A stretch of DNA of 17,982 nucleotides from positions 1 to 17,982 of the forward strand of contig SKHL01000317.1 of assembly GCA_007116995.1 (NCBI GenBank), in the 5' to 3' direction. This DNA is from Limnochordia bacterium (GTDB lineage Bacteria; Bacillota; Limnochordia; Darwinibacteriales; DTU012). A model generated the notes under the pieces. That model made no database searches. It was not told the DNA's origin and saw nothing but the letters and a program-made list of their open reading frames with translations. Every line of letters starts with the position of its first letter. The first letter of the stretch is position 1. The translations under genes and the position numbers were made by a program. Below, piece by piece: positions 1 to 8,675 of this stretch.

Positions 1-2913
1 AAAAAACTTCTTCACATCGAAGCCGTCGTCACTATAGTCAAAAAACTGCTCGCGCTTTTGGTATAGTTCTGCAAAAAAACTCATCGGGTCTTGGGCATCC
101 ATAGCCTTTGTTAGTAGTTCTTTTCCTGTGACAAGGATTGGCCGTCCCGGATAGCTCCCATCTTCATAGTGCGCTAATAGACTAATAATGAGAGAAATTT
201 CATTGATAAAGAGCTCCTTAACACGCTTCATTAAACCATCTTCATCTATTGGCAACGAGGATTGATTAAATAGATCCCGTACGAAATTCTTAGCGTTACT
301 TAGATGATGGTCTGGAGTCTGTATGCGCTTTTTCACTAAAACTCGTTCTAGGTACTCCCGCTTTGTCAAGTATCGCAAGATATTCTTATCTCTTATAGAC
401 AAATATTCGCTCCCGAGCTGGAGTCCGATTTCCTCGGCTTGAAAAAGCCGTAGTATTAACCCACGAATATCATCAGATAACCAACCCCAAGGCTTATTAG
501 CGAATACGTCCAACAGTTTTTTCATAGTCACCGGCCTATGGTCTTGGGCATTTCGTTCCATGTATTGGTCCACTTCAGCTAAGGCCAAGGCATTCGGCTG
601 TCCTGGATCAAACAGATGCTCCTGCACAACAGGATTAGCCACAATTTCCTCTAGATCCTTTTGTTTCTCAATGAATAGGGTTATATAGTTAAGCTTCTTA
701 TAATTATCGTCAACCAAGGCGCGTAATCCCTGATTTAGACGCTCTACAGGGTTCTTAGACTTAACGTCTAGCTTCTGGTTATTCACAAATAGCTCCCCAT
801 CTCGCAATGCTATTTGAGTCAATGACTGAATTCGTTCCTTGCGAGCACTCACCTCCCGAGATTTTCTGACCTTAATCTCTTCGATTACATCTGTAGACGC
901 TCTTCCTCCTCTTTGAATCAGATAGGCATTAATCTTTTCAACTTCTTCAATCTCTTGAAGTAATGTAACATCGGCAGGAAGCCGCACGATTAGATCGGTT
1001 TCTTTTCCAGACATCATCTTTAGCTCATTATCACTAAGATCTACTCTGGAATCATAATAGGGTGTGATGATTCGCATACCCAGCTCATATCTTGGTCCTG
1101 ATAGAAACAGGTTATCTATGACCTTATTAAAGTCAAAACGATATCGGTTGCTATATCGGAAGCGTTTATCTTTATATATTCCATTAAATATCTCTTCACC
1201 TAGTTTTGAAATCACTTCACCCATGTCCACGGGCATATGCTGGATTTCCCTGTTTACATCCTGTTCTTCATGGGTTAGAAATATATACTCCTCGCCATTT
1301 TTGTGAACTAACGTCTCCTTAATCAATCGCTTTAACGAGGCCTCAATCTCGTGCTTCAAATCAATTATTTCTTGATCGATATGGTCGATCATTAAGCACG
1401 TGATATTCTCAACCTTCGCTGGAACTTCCTTAACCCACTTGATCATGAACAGGATCTTCAGCACGGATACATCAAATTTGGTTAGCTCTTGATTCGACTC
1501 GGCATGCATAATCAACGTTTTGATATCATGCTCAAGAAAATCTACAATCGTATCGTAAAACGTGTAAAAAGGAATTAAGGTTCCGACTTTGTGATCCATT
1601 AGGGTCACGACCGATTCTTGGAATGCGCTTAACAGGGAGCGCTCACCTTCTGAGATATGTTTCCCACTAGACCCATGTATCCTAATGGCTGTAAATACAG
1701 ACTGCAACAAGTTAAAATAGTAGGGTACGAATGGATACACATCCACAAATTCCTGCGCCGATTGATAGGGTTTCATCTGAGCTGTATCGGCAGAAAATGT
1801 AATCAAGTTGCGAATAATGGCTTCTTTATCTTGATATAGTAACCCTAGCGTCTCCTTGGCTACATCGTTCTTTTCCAAGATGCGTTTTTTGATAACCTCA
1901 CCCACATCTGCGCTGGATAAACTAATCCTCGTGTTAAAGCGCCCTTGGATCTTGGAAAAATCATTTCCTTTCACTCTAGTAATAGCATCAATATCCTGCT
2001 GGGAAGTGACGAGTACCCACGCTTTGCCATCACAATAGGTGCCTAGATCCTCCACAACCGTTTGCAGATTCAGCATTAGTCCTACATCATCAGCGATATA
2101 TTGTCCCATTTCATCTACGAGAAAGACTACATGATGATTAGCCCCTTTTGACTCAATGTAATTCTGCACCTGTGTGACAAACTTCTCCACACTTAAACTG
2201 TAGTTTCTCTCAGCCTTTTCAAACCAATTTCTAGCAGAGTCCAGGCTCATTTTTGTGGTTTCGGTCAGTGCCTGGATGATATGGTCCTCATGGAAATAAA
2301 AACCTTCTCGGACTTCTGCCCAGTTCTCTCGGGATAGCTCGTGGAACTTCTGCTTAAAGCTATCGTAGGTACCATCCCGAGACAGTTGCCGTTCTAATTC
2401 TGCTAACCAAGGCAGACTACCACAAAACCCTTGCATCTCATTGAACACCTTGTTAAACACTTTAGCAATAGACTCTTTATCTTTGGTGTCTGAATCCGAT
2501 TTAGACTCGATGTTAAATAGTATTACGTCCGTACTGACAGCTCCTGCTTGGTTAATATCTGCTAGTATAGGCGATTCCTTCATCTTCGTATCAAAGTAAG
2601 AAACTGCTCTGCGCCCTGCTACATCCTTATTAGCCAGAAGGTAGGAGATAAGTTTTAAAAAGTGGGATTTACCACTACCAAAGAATCCAGATATCCAAAC
2701 CCCCATCTTGTCCGTATGATCATGGAGTCCACGCTGATAAGCAGCAAAAAATTGTGCAAAATGACGAGTTAATTCCCTTGTGACTACATATTCCTCAAGC
2801 TCCTGATAAATATGGGGGTTTTGATCTTGTCCAACTTTAACGACTCCCTGAATATCTCGATTAATTCTCTTCTCGAATATCTCTCGCAGTTTCATCATAT
2901 ATTTCTTATTCAT
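1..2913 (-). CDS. brxC: BREX system P-loop ATPase BrxC (3' end beyond window)
   Basis: BrxC (PglY-like) is the large P-loop ATPase of BREX phage-defence systems and is thought to act with PglX, PglZ and the small Brx proteins in the cytoplasm. The frame is open for 971 codons from an ATG at 2913 to the window edge, so roughly the last 200 residues are missing compared with the usual ~1200. The N-terminus has the family's opening pattern (LREIFEK, then QELEEYVVT). A Walker A motif, GFFGSGKSH, lies at residues 76-84 and a Walker B, VVFLVDEMGQYI, near 262-273; the nearby LNLQTVVEDLG and KGNDFSKIQGRF blocks are also typical. The start is supported by GAGGTGAT nine bases upstream. In classical type 1 islands brxA and brxB precede brxC; here neither is present to its right, so the gene opens its own transcript. 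The rest of the island should lie to the left. Family assignment is very secure; BREX type is not determinable here. Confidence 0.95.
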   Translation of the reverse strand, partial: MNKKYMMKLREIFEKRINRDIQGVVKVGQDQNPHIYQELEEYVVTRELTRHFAQFFAAYQRGLHDHTDKMGVWISGFFGSGKSHFLKLISYLLANKDVAGRRAVSYFDTKMKESPILADINQAGAVSTDVILFNIESKSDSDTKDKESIAKVFNKVFNEMQGFCGSLPWLAELERQLSRDGTYDSFKQKFHELSRENWAEVREGFYFHEDHIIQALTETTKMSLDSARNWFEKAERNYSLSVEKFVTQVQNYIESKGANHHVVFLVDEMGQYIADDVGLMLNLQTVVEDLGTYCDGKAWVLVTSQQDIDAITRVKGNDFSKIQGRFNTRISLSSADVGEVIKKRILEKNDVAKETLGLLYQDKEAIIRNLITFSADTAQMKPYQSAQEFVDVYPFVPYYFNLLQSVFTAIRIHGSSGKHISEGERSLLSAFQESVVTLMDHKVGTLIPFYTFYDTIVDFLEHDIKTLIMHAESNQELTKFDVSVLKILFMIKWVKEVPAKVENITCLMIDHIDQEIIDLKHEIEASLKRLIKETLVHKNGEEYIFLTHEEQDVNREIQHMPVDMGEVISKLGEEIFNGIYKDKRFRYSNRYRFDFNKVIDNLFLSGPRYELGMRIITPYYDSRVDLSDNELKMMSGKETDLIVRLPADVTLLQEIEEVEKINAYLIQRGGRASTDVIEEIKVRKSREVSARKERIQSLTQIALRDGELFVNNQKLDVKSKNPVERLNQGLRALVDDNYKKLNYITLFIEKQKDLEEIVANPVVQEHLFDPGQPNALALAEVDQYMERNAQDHRPVTMKKLLDVFANKPWGWLSDDIRGLILRLFQAEEIGLQLGSEYLSIRDKNILRYLTKREYLERVLVKKRIQTPDHHLSNAKNFVRDLFNQSSLPIDEDGLMKRVKELFINEISLIISLLAHYEDGSYPGRPILVTGKELLTKAMDAQDPMSFFAELYQKREQFFDYSDDGFDVKKFF

Positions 2914-2951
2914 GTCCTATCACCTCTTGATATCGGGCCACTTTTATGCTA

Positions 2952-2980
2952 ATTGTACCAGATTCTCCATTGCTTGACAT
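2952..2980 (-). promoter_or_regulatory. Putative sigma-A promoter of brxC
   Basis: On the minus strand a TACAAT -10 box (2952-2957) lies 17 bases downstream of ATGTCA (2975-2980), a 4/6 match to the -35 consensus. Transcription would begin near 2945, leaving a leader of about 30 bases before the brxC ATG. Position and spacing are right, but this is a match by eye only. Confidence 0.45.
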
Positions 2981-3062
2981 TATTATTTCGAGGTCAATCT
3001 AGAACCCCTATGTTAGCTAGTGTACCTCAAGCCTGGCTTCTAGTATAGCTTCATACGTAAGA

Positions 3063-3112
3063 AGGACATATAGTCCTCGTCGTTCCGTGGTCTTCAGGCG
3101 CAGACTACGGAA
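3063..3112. other. Two adjacent hairpins in the brxC upstream region
   Basis: Inside the 237-base gap between brxC and the PEP-binding gene are two inverted repeats. The first is AGGAC (3063-3067) with GTCCT (3073-3077) around a 5-base loop. The second pairs TTCCGTGGTCT (3083-3093) with AGACTACGGAA (3102-3112) around an 8-base loop, 11 pairs with a single G-T. Neither has a T-tract, so neither is a standard terminator. They could be an operator, an RNA processing site or a remnant of a mobile element. Nothing else in the gap looks coding. Confidence 0.5.
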
Positions 3113-3129
3113 TTCTAAAGACAAATATG

Positions 3130-3143
3130 CCCTTCTCAAAGGG
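3130..3143 (-). terminator. Weak hairpin after the PEP-binding gene
   Basis: CCCTT and AAGGG form a 5-bp stem with a 4-base loop eight bases past the stop codon of the minus-strand gene. The following minus-strand sequence is only moderately T-rich. It could be a leaky terminator; it is not convincing, and read-through into brxC is possible. Confidence 0.25.
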
Positions 3144-3150
3144 TAAAACC

Positions 3151-5757
3151 TTATTCTTTCATATAACAAACAGCTTTTCGGCTGATAGGATCCGCAGCAA
3201 GCTCGGCAAAACATTGATTATTACATTCAGTCGTATTGATTAGTTTGATCTCATTTTCATAATCACTAAACTCCGGAAATACTCGTGATAGACTATTCTT
3301 GGCTTTATCCAAATATTCCTCGTCAAGATAGTGATTTTGCTCCCCTGGACAAACAGGCAAATAGATTATTTCAGCTTCGACTAAATCTTGGAAAAAATGC
3401 GTTCCATAAGAAACCTCTGGTCGGTGTCCATCTTCAACTAACGCTATTTCAACTAAAACTGATGCATTGTTAATGTCAGCATACCCAACTTGAACACCTA
3501 AATCAATATTACTACTTCCCCATCGTCCTGGTCCTATCAAGACAATATTACCCTTCTTTAGTTTGGTACTGTTATTTATCGCTCCAACTATCTGTCCAAG
3601 CATCCGTCTTCTCACGCGAGGAATCGTTCTATACTGGCGTGGATTAACATAGACGATATACGTGATATTTGAAACAAAACCTCCCCGAATGGCCTGGTCT
3701 GATTGGAACAGAATCTGTCCTTGAGTAAGATTATCCTCTATCGAGATTTGCACTTCATTCTGAGGAAGCCACATTGGACGACACTGCACTAGGTTTAATC
3801 GCAATTGATTATCATGGGTCGTATTCAATGTAAATTCAATATCTACCGGCAACCCATAAACCTCTTCTAATCTAGTTAGTATAGTATCCAAGATTGACAC
3901 AAATCTTGTTCTATCTAATAAAGGATTAAACGTAAGCAGGATAGTAGAATCCTTGTCCTTACATAGCCACGGACTATCATCGTCTAAATAATCATAATGA
4001 GCTACTGAGACGAACTGGTGCAGATTTGGATAGTCACGATTCGCTGTTAATTTATTAAACGGTACTGTAGTAAGCTTATTGAGCTCTAGGTCTAGAACAT
4101 CAACCTTGTATTGTGAATACTTGTATATTTTGTTCGGTGCCTCAGGTCTTAGTAATGGATGACTAATGGCAAACATCCTAGGAAAATCATCGCCTACACG
4201 GTCAACAGCCCTTGTCCCGAGACCGAACACTAATCGTACCAAGCCCTTATTTGGGTTAATTTGCTTACTCCAAGAGAATAGATTCCTAGAAAAGGCTACA
4301 CCACCAACTGCCGGAAAGAAGTATTTCTTATAGGGTACACCGGATACCCTTTGTACTAATATTGCCATTTGCTCATTGCGATCTATCAGATTTCTTTGCT
4401 TACGGTAAGCAAGAGCATGCGTATTTAAGGAACTAGCATAAACAAGTTTGACTGCTTCTAGCAGTCTTTCTAGGCGCATACTTGGTGAACCTTGGTTTGG
4501 ACAAAACACACTCCTATACTTACCAGCAAATGCATTACCAAAACTGTCCTCTAGCAAGCTGCTGGAGCGAATGATAATTGGCGCTTGGCCGAAATAGTCA
4601 AGCATATCCTGAAGCTGGCTGATGATTTCAGGAGCAAAAGTAGCAGCAAGGAAATATTCTTCTATTTCACGAAATCTAGCTAAAGAGACCTGTCCAGCCC
4701 GGGACAACTGGTTCTTGACTCGATATAGTTCATTCTGAACTAGAAAACTAAAATAAACATTAGAACCAATATAGAAGGAATCGTGCGGCTCTAAAATCTC
4801 TTTAATGTCCATTTCATGTGAATCCGCTAGAATACACCGAGCCAAAAGCATGCCCACTGCTTTACCACCTATTTGCCCTGAACCTATCATCCTATCCCGA
4901 ATTTGCAGTAGGTCCGGCACAGTAAAATGTTTATTTGCTAGAGCTTCCATTTTCGGATGTGATCCGATAATCATCTGGCAAAGCTCTCTTTTAAGCCTAA
5001 TAACATCAGGTAAATCCTCACAATAATCCTCTCGTAATAAAGCTTCTAATAATCTCTCATATACATTATCCCAAGGAGCTAATGTAGAACGTCGATGCTG
5101 GATTGGACGTTCTCTAGCTAAGAGACATACCGTACTAGCCTGATCACTTTGAGCAAGGAACTTCCACTCACCACTACTGATTAAATGTGGAAGAAACATG
5201 GTTGGCGTATACCGATCCCACACCTTAATCGGTTGCAAATAGGACTTCTCGTCGATCTGAAACACATCAAGGAATAGTTGGGTAGTATCACGAATCCTTC
5301 CGACGGCACCAGTGTCATGCTGGTGACGATATAAAGCAAAATAAGCCACTGTTTCTAAGTCTCTTAAAAATGGACAGGTTACTTGAAAGAAATTGGCCAC
5401 CAACTCGTCTGTAGCCCAGTTATTCACAAGAGCAGATAGATTATCTAAGACATAATATGCGCCAACTCCATAGGACTCAATAATCTCATACACGTTACCA
5501 GTAAACGCATCAAAACCTCTACTAGGGTCAATTTGATGAACGACACAGGATTCTTGCTCTAAAATGGCAGCGTGAGGAGCAAATCGCAGATAAATGCACT
5601 TAGAATCTTGCCTGATCGCTTCATCAGCTAACGCTTGGGCGAAAAACCTATATTGAGCAAGATCCGTAACCTGCCAGACAACATTATCCCCTAGCCTTAG
5701 CGATTGCAGTAGTTTATCTAAGCTAGGCAATCCACTAGAAACAGAACGATAAGCCAT
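3151..5757 (-). CDS. PEP/pyruvate-binding (PPDK N-terminal-like) protein with degenerate KaiC-like N-domain
   Basis: 868 residues from an ATG at 5757 that follows GGGGGG by nine bases; an in-frame ATG (5766) and GTG (5784) are alternatives. Residues ~1-200 resemble a RecA/KaiC fold: GLPSLDKLL near the start, a Walker-B-like YYVLDNLSALV, and a RIRDTTQLFLDV block. The stretch where KaiC has its P-loop reads VTDLAQYRFF, so Walker A is absent. From ~290 the protein resembles the ATP-grasp, PEP/pyruvate-binding domain of PPDK and PEP synthase: IGGKAVGML (GGK 297-299) and IIRSSSLLEDSF (Arg397). The C-terminal part has GPGRWGSS (742-749) and THFFQDL, as in other stand-alone PEP-binding-type proteins. 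There is no swivelling phosphohistidine motif and no PEP-utilising TIM barrel, so a complete dikinase reaction is not expected. It may be co-transcribed with the Dabb and redoxin genes upstream. Cellular role unknown. Confidence 0.85.
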   Translation of the reverse strand: MAYRSVSSGLPSLDKLLQSLRLGDNVVWQVTDLAQYRFFAQALADEAIRQDSKCIYLRFAPHAAILEQESCVVHQIDPSRGFDAFTGNVYEIIESYGVGAYYVLDNLSALVNNWATDELVANFFQVTCPFLRDLETVAYFALYRHQHDTGAVGRIRDTTQLFLDVFQIDEKSYLQPIKVWDRYTPTMFLPHLISSGEWKFLAQSDQASTVCLLARERPIQHRRSTLAPWDNVYERLLEALLREDYCEDLPDVIRLKRELCQMIIGSHPKMEALANKHFTVPDLLQIRDRMIGSGQIGGKAVGMLLARCILADSHEMDIKEILEPHDSFYIGSNVYFSFLVQNELYRVKNQLSRAGQVSLARFREIEEYFLAATFAPEIISQLQDMLDYFGQAPIIIRSSSLLEDSFGNAFAGKYRSVFCPNQGSPSMRLERLLEAVKLVYASSLNTHALAYRKQRNLIDRNEQMAILVQRVSGVPYKKYFFPAVGGVAFSRNLFSWSKQINPNKGLVRLVFGLGTRAVDRVGDDFPRMFAISHPLLRPEAPNKIYKYSQYKVDVLDLELNKLTTVPFNKLTANRDYPNLHQFVSVAHYDYLDDDSPWLCKDKDSTILLTFNPLLDRTRFVSILDTILTRLEEVYGLPVDIEFTLNTTHDNQLRLNLVQCRPMWLPQNEVQISIEDNLTQGQILFQSDQAIRGGFVSNITYIVYVNPRQYRTIPRVRRRMLGQIVGAINNSTKLKKGNIVLIGPGRWGSSNIDLGVQVGYADINNASVLVEIALVEDGHRPEVSYGTHFFQDLVEAEIIYLPVCPGEQNHYLDEEYLDKAKNSLSRVFPEFSDYENEIKLINTTECNNQCFAELAADPISRKAVCYMKE

Positions 5758-5874
5758 TATTCGCATCCCCCCGTTAGTAACCACTGTACTCGTATCACAA
5801 AATTCTAGGTGGAGGATGAATAATGGCTTAAATAATACAAGTATTCAGCTATACTTAACGATTTTACTTCCCTT

Positions 5875-6180
5875 TTAACGATCTCGAAAATCGATCTCCA
5901 GAAAATCTTCCACTTCCTGCTTCCATCGCTGTTCCACAAAGTCTACATGATCAGAATGCAGATTATATCCATCATAGACTGTTTGGTTAGCAAAGTCCAT
6001 ACTAAAGCCATAGTCGTAATTGTTTTTTTTGCTTACTTGATCATAAACCTGAAAGTTCTCTACTCCTGGAATTGCAGTCAGGATCCGTTGCCCATCGGCT
6101 AAAAACTGGAGCGCGCGTTCGCTTCCTGGCCTATGTTTTAGCTTAAAAATTACCATGTGCCGAACTTGATTCTGATCCAT
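5875..6180 (-). CDS. Dabb (stress-responsive A/B barrel) domain protein
   Basis: 101 residues, the normal size of a single Dabb domain, a small dimeric alpha/beta barrel. The recognisable features are VRHMVIFKLK at the N-terminus, the central IPGVENFQVY segment, DYGFSMDF, and the C-terminal LHSDHVDFVEQ block. Bacterial members usually have no assigned reaction, although the fold includes some enzymes and stress-induced proteins. The start is set by AAGGAG seven bases before the ATG. It lies 50 bases downstream of the redoxin gene on the same strand with no terminator between, so both are probably read from the promoter at 6839-6867. The product should be cytoplasmic; no signal peptide or membrane segment is seen. 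Confidence 0.9.
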   Translation of the reverse strand: MDQNQVRHMVIFKLKHRPGSERALQFLADGQRILTAIPGVENFQVYDQVSKKNNYDYGFSMDFANQTVYDGYNLHSDHVDFVEQRWKQEVEDFLEIDFRDR

Positions 6181-6230
6181 TAGAATACTCCTTTGCTACC
6201 GGTTCTTCAGCCAAACCATATAGCCCATTG

Positions 6231-6812
6231 CTAGACTAAGTCACAAGCCTCTGCTGGCATCCAGTGAGCATCTTTCCCTATCCACTTAACATTACAGCCA
6301 ATGGGATTGGTTAACGGTGTAACAACGGGTTCTCCCGCTAGATGTTGGCTTAACGCATTGTCCAGATCATTGGTTTTTGCTTTGCTTACATCCCGGGGAT
6401 TATCGACCCCACGACCAGTGTATATCAGTTTGCGATTCTGATCAAACACATAAAAATGGGGAGTCCGCAATGCACCATAAGCCAAGGCCACATCTTGGGA
6501 TTGATCTCGTAAATACACCCAAGGAAAGCGTTGCTCCTTCATGCGAATGACCATATCGGCAAAGGAATCATCAGAATGTATCGCTTCGCTGTTTGAATTA
6601 ATTCCCACAAAAACAACACCCTGATCTCTATATTTCTCTGCTGTTTTTCGTGTCACCTCATCGGATCCGGTTACAAATGGACAATGGTTACAAGTAAAAA
6701 ATACAACTAGCACTTTGGCATCAGAGAAATCTTGCAGCGTGTATTGCTTTCCATCCGTAGCTGGTAATTGAAACTCTGGCGCTTTAGCCCCTAACTTTAA
6801 TGTAAATTGCAT
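6231..6812 (-). CDS. Thioredoxin-fold redoxin (AhpC/TSA-like)
   Basis: 193 residues with a thioredoxin-fold layout: GAKAPEFQLPATDG at the start, then VVFFTCNHCPFV with the redox pair Cys41/Cys44 (CNHC), and a cis-proline region LRTPHFYVFD. This is the group of soluble redoxins that resemble peroxiredoxins but carry a CxxC pair with a conserved CPFV tail. A thiol-disulfide or peroxide-related role is likely, but the substrate cannot be inferred. Two further cysteines lie near the C-terminus (IGCNVKW and EACDLV). There is no signal peptide, so the protein should be cytoplasmic. It is the first gene of a leftward group with the Dabb gene and perhaps the PEP-binding gene. GGGGTGAG lies about ten bases before the ATG. 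Confidence 0.9.
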   Translation of the reverse strand: MQFTLKLGAKAPEFQLPATDGKQYTLQDFSDAKVLVVFFTCNHCPFVTGSDEVTRKTAEKYRDQGVVFVGINSNSEAIHSDDSFADMVIRMKEQRFPWVYLRDQSQDVALAYGALRTPHFYVFDQNRKLIYTGRGVDNPRDVSKAKTNDLDNALSQHLAGEPVVTPLTNPIGCNVKWIGKDAHWMPAEACDLV

Positions 6813-6838
6813 CCTTATCTCACCCCTACTTTTTGTTT

Positions 6839-6867
6839 ATCATACCATTTATTGCTACTTCCGTCAA
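6839..6867 (-). promoter_or_regulatory. Sigma-A promoter for the redoxin-Dabb operon
   Basis: On the minus strand TTGACG (6862-6867) and TATGAT (6839-6844) are separated by exactly 17 bases; both hexamers are 5/6 matches to consensus. Transcription would start near 6832, about 20 bases before the redoxin ATG. This is the best promoter match in the window. Confidence 0.75.
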
Positions 6868-6918
6868 ACAAGCTGACCCATCGGACATGATAAAAAACTA
6901 CAACCTAGCGATTCTTTA

Positions 6919-6927
6919 TGCTATAAT
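6919..6927 (+). promoter_or_regulatory. Extended -10 promoter for prfC
   Basis: TGCTATAAT is a perfect extended -10 element on the plus strand. No good -35 hexamer is found 16-18 bases upstream, which extended -10 promoters can tolerate. It lies about 85 bases before the prfC start in the divergent region shared with the redoxin operon. Confidence 0.55.
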
Positions 6928-7010
6928 TAACAAGAATTACAATGAAGCAAACGATGAGACGTTATAGCACCAAATACCTTCGGAATTGTTTCACATGGGA
7001 GGAAACATAA

Positions 7011-8675
7011 TTGATTCAGCCACTCAAGAACCAAAACCCAACCCAGCTTCAGAAAGAGGTAGCGAAACGGCGCACCTTTGCCATTATATCTCACCCCGAC
7101 GCGGGGAAAACCACCCTGACAGAAAAACTACTTCTATACTCTAATGCAGTGGACCTAGCTGGGGCTGTGCGTGGCCGTAAGAGCCAACGACATGCCACAT
7201 CTGATTGGATGTCCATTGAGCAAGAGCGAGGAATATCTATTACTTCTACTGTATTGCAATTTCAATATAACAACTGCTATGTCAACTTACTAGATACACC
7301 GGGTCACCAAGACTTTAGTGAAGATACCTATCGAACACTAATGGCTGTAGACAGTGCCGTAATGGTACTAGACGCTGCTAAGGGGATTGAGGCCCAAACG
7401 AAAAAACTGTTTGAGGTTTGCAGGATGCGGCATATTCCTATTTTAACATTTATTAATAAGATGGATCACGTCGCAAGAGAGCCGTTACAGCTCCTGGACG
7501 AGATCGAGAAAATCCTCGGGATTCCAGCCGTAGCCATTAATTGGCCGATTGGAGATGGACCCACATTTCAAGGGGTATATGATTTACAAAAAGATCAAGT
7601 GCTTCGCTTTAATCGCACTGAACACGGTCAGCGCAAAGCCCCTGTGACTGTTAGTGATGTAGATGATCTTGCACTGCTACAACTACTAGGTAAGGAAGCC
7701 CACAGTGCACTACGGGAGGACGTAGAGTTACTATCCATCGCGGGTACATCCTTTGATGAAAAACAGTATTTAGCTGGAGATATGACCCCAGTATATTTCG
7801 GTAGTGCCCTGAATAATTTCGGTGTGGAGCCCTTTTTAGATGCGCTGATCCAACTAGCACCACCACCCCAGCCCCGCCAGCTAGTAGATGGAGATTTAGC
7901 CATCCCAGAACAGGAGGATTTCTCTGGTTTTGTCTTTAAGATTCAGGCAAATATGAACCCTAAACACAGAGACAGTATCGCCTTTATGCGAATATGTTCA
8001 GGGCGATTTCAGAAAGATATGGTAGTTAGCCACCCTAGACTAGGCCGAAATGTACGGTTGACCCGACCATACCAGCTATTCGCCCAAGGTCGGTCTTCAC
8101 TAGAAGAAGCCTTTCCTGGTGATGTTCTGGGCCTAGCTAACCCCGGTCTCTTTACCATTGGAGATAGTTTGTCTACAGGGAAGCTCGCTTCTTTCCTACC
8201 ACTGCCCAGTTTCGAACCTGAATTCTTTGCATTAATTCGTAATAAGGATACGGCCAAGCATAAACAATTTCATAAGGGTATTGAACAGCTCGTGAAGGAA
8301 GGCGCTATCCAACGTTTATTCGCCCTGGATGATTCACAGATACATCCTCTCTTGGCTGCTGTGGGAAAACTACAGTTTGAGGTAGTGGAAGCCCGGTTAA
8401 AAACGGAATATAATGTAGAGGTCGAGATCGAGTATCTACCGTATACTGGCGCACGACGAATTAACGCAGATCTCCAGGAACTTGCTAAGATTTCCTGGCC
8501 ATCCGGGGTGATGGAGGTCAAAGATGGGAATAACCAAACTGTAGCCTTATTTTCTTCAGAGTGGGAGATTCGGCGTTGCATCGATAAATATCCTAACATT
8601 ACGTTCCAAGAATTTGGCTTTGGCGTCAACAATACCTGGGAGAATAAAGGTGATCGAAATAGACCTAACCGATGA
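7011..8675 (+). CDS. prfC: Peptide chain release factor 3 (RF3)
   Basis: RF3 is a translational GTPase that recycles class I release factors RF1/RF2 from the ribosome after peptide release. At 554 residues it is slightly longer than the E. coli protein (529) and alignable by eye along its whole length. The G-domain motifs are intact: SHPDAGKT (27-34), switch I RGISIT, DTPGH (95-99) and NKMD (149-152). Family-specific blocks follow, including FKIQANMNPKHRD and a C-terminal AVGKLQFEVVEARLKTEYNVE. The start is a TTG with GGGAGG (6997-7002) eight bases upstream; no ATG is better placed. Its last 26 bases overlap the methyltransferase gene, suggesting translational coupling. An extended -10 promoter lies upstream. 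Confidence 0.97.
   Translation: MIQPLKNQNPTQLQKEVAKRRTFAIISHPDAGKTTLTEKLLLYSNAVDLAGAVRGRKSQRHATSDWMSIEQERGISITSTVLQFQYNNCYVNLLDTPGHQDFSEDTYRTLMAVDSAVMVLDAAKGIEAQTKKLFEVCRMRHIPILTFINKMDHVAREPLQLLDEIEKILGIPAVAINWPIGDGPTFQGVYDLQKDQVLRFNRTEHGQRKAPVTVSDVDDLALLQLLGKEAHSALREDVELLSIAGTSFDEKQYLAGDMTPVYFGSALNNFGVEPFLDALIQLAPPPQPRQLVDGDLAIPEQEDFSGFVFKIQANMNPKHRDSIAFMRICSGRFQKDMVVSHPRLGRNVRLTRPYQLFAQGRSSLEEAFPGDVLGLANPGLFTIGDSLSTGKLASFLPLPSFEPEFFALIRNKDTAKHKQFHKGIEQLVKEGAIQRLFALDDSQIHPLLAAVGKLQFEVVEARLKTEYNVEVEIEYLPYTGARRINADLQELAKISWPSGVMEVKDGNNQTVALFSSEWEIRRCIDKYPNITFQEFGFGVNNTWENKGDRNRPNR

Noticed and set aside
1064..2038. Three short plus-strand frames within brxC
   Set aside because: brxC is continuous through this stretch on the minus strand with Walker motifs in place, so these are antisense shadows.
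2974..3002. Plus-strand TTGACA as a -35 box in the brxC upstream gap
   Set aside because: No -10 box is found at 16-18 bases and no plus-strand gene follows.
2914..3150. tRNA or other structured RNA gene in the hairpin-rich gap
   Set aside because: No cloverleaf arms, no TTCGA-type T-loop and no CCA end could be arranged; only simple hairpins are seen.
3017..3214. 65-codon minus-strand frame overlapping the end of the PEP-binding gene
   Set aside because: It overlaps the real gene by 64 bases in another frame, has no ribosome-binding site and no recognisable motif, and runs across the hairpins of the intergenic region.
3151..5757. Complete PEP synthase or pyruvate phosphate dikinase
   Set aside because: The phosphohistidine swivel motif and the PEP-utilising C-terminal barrel are absent, so only the ATP-grasp-like part is shared.
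8009..8632. Minus-strand frames opposite the 3' half of prfC
   Set aside because: They are shadows of a well-conserved translation factor; no SD or motifs support them.
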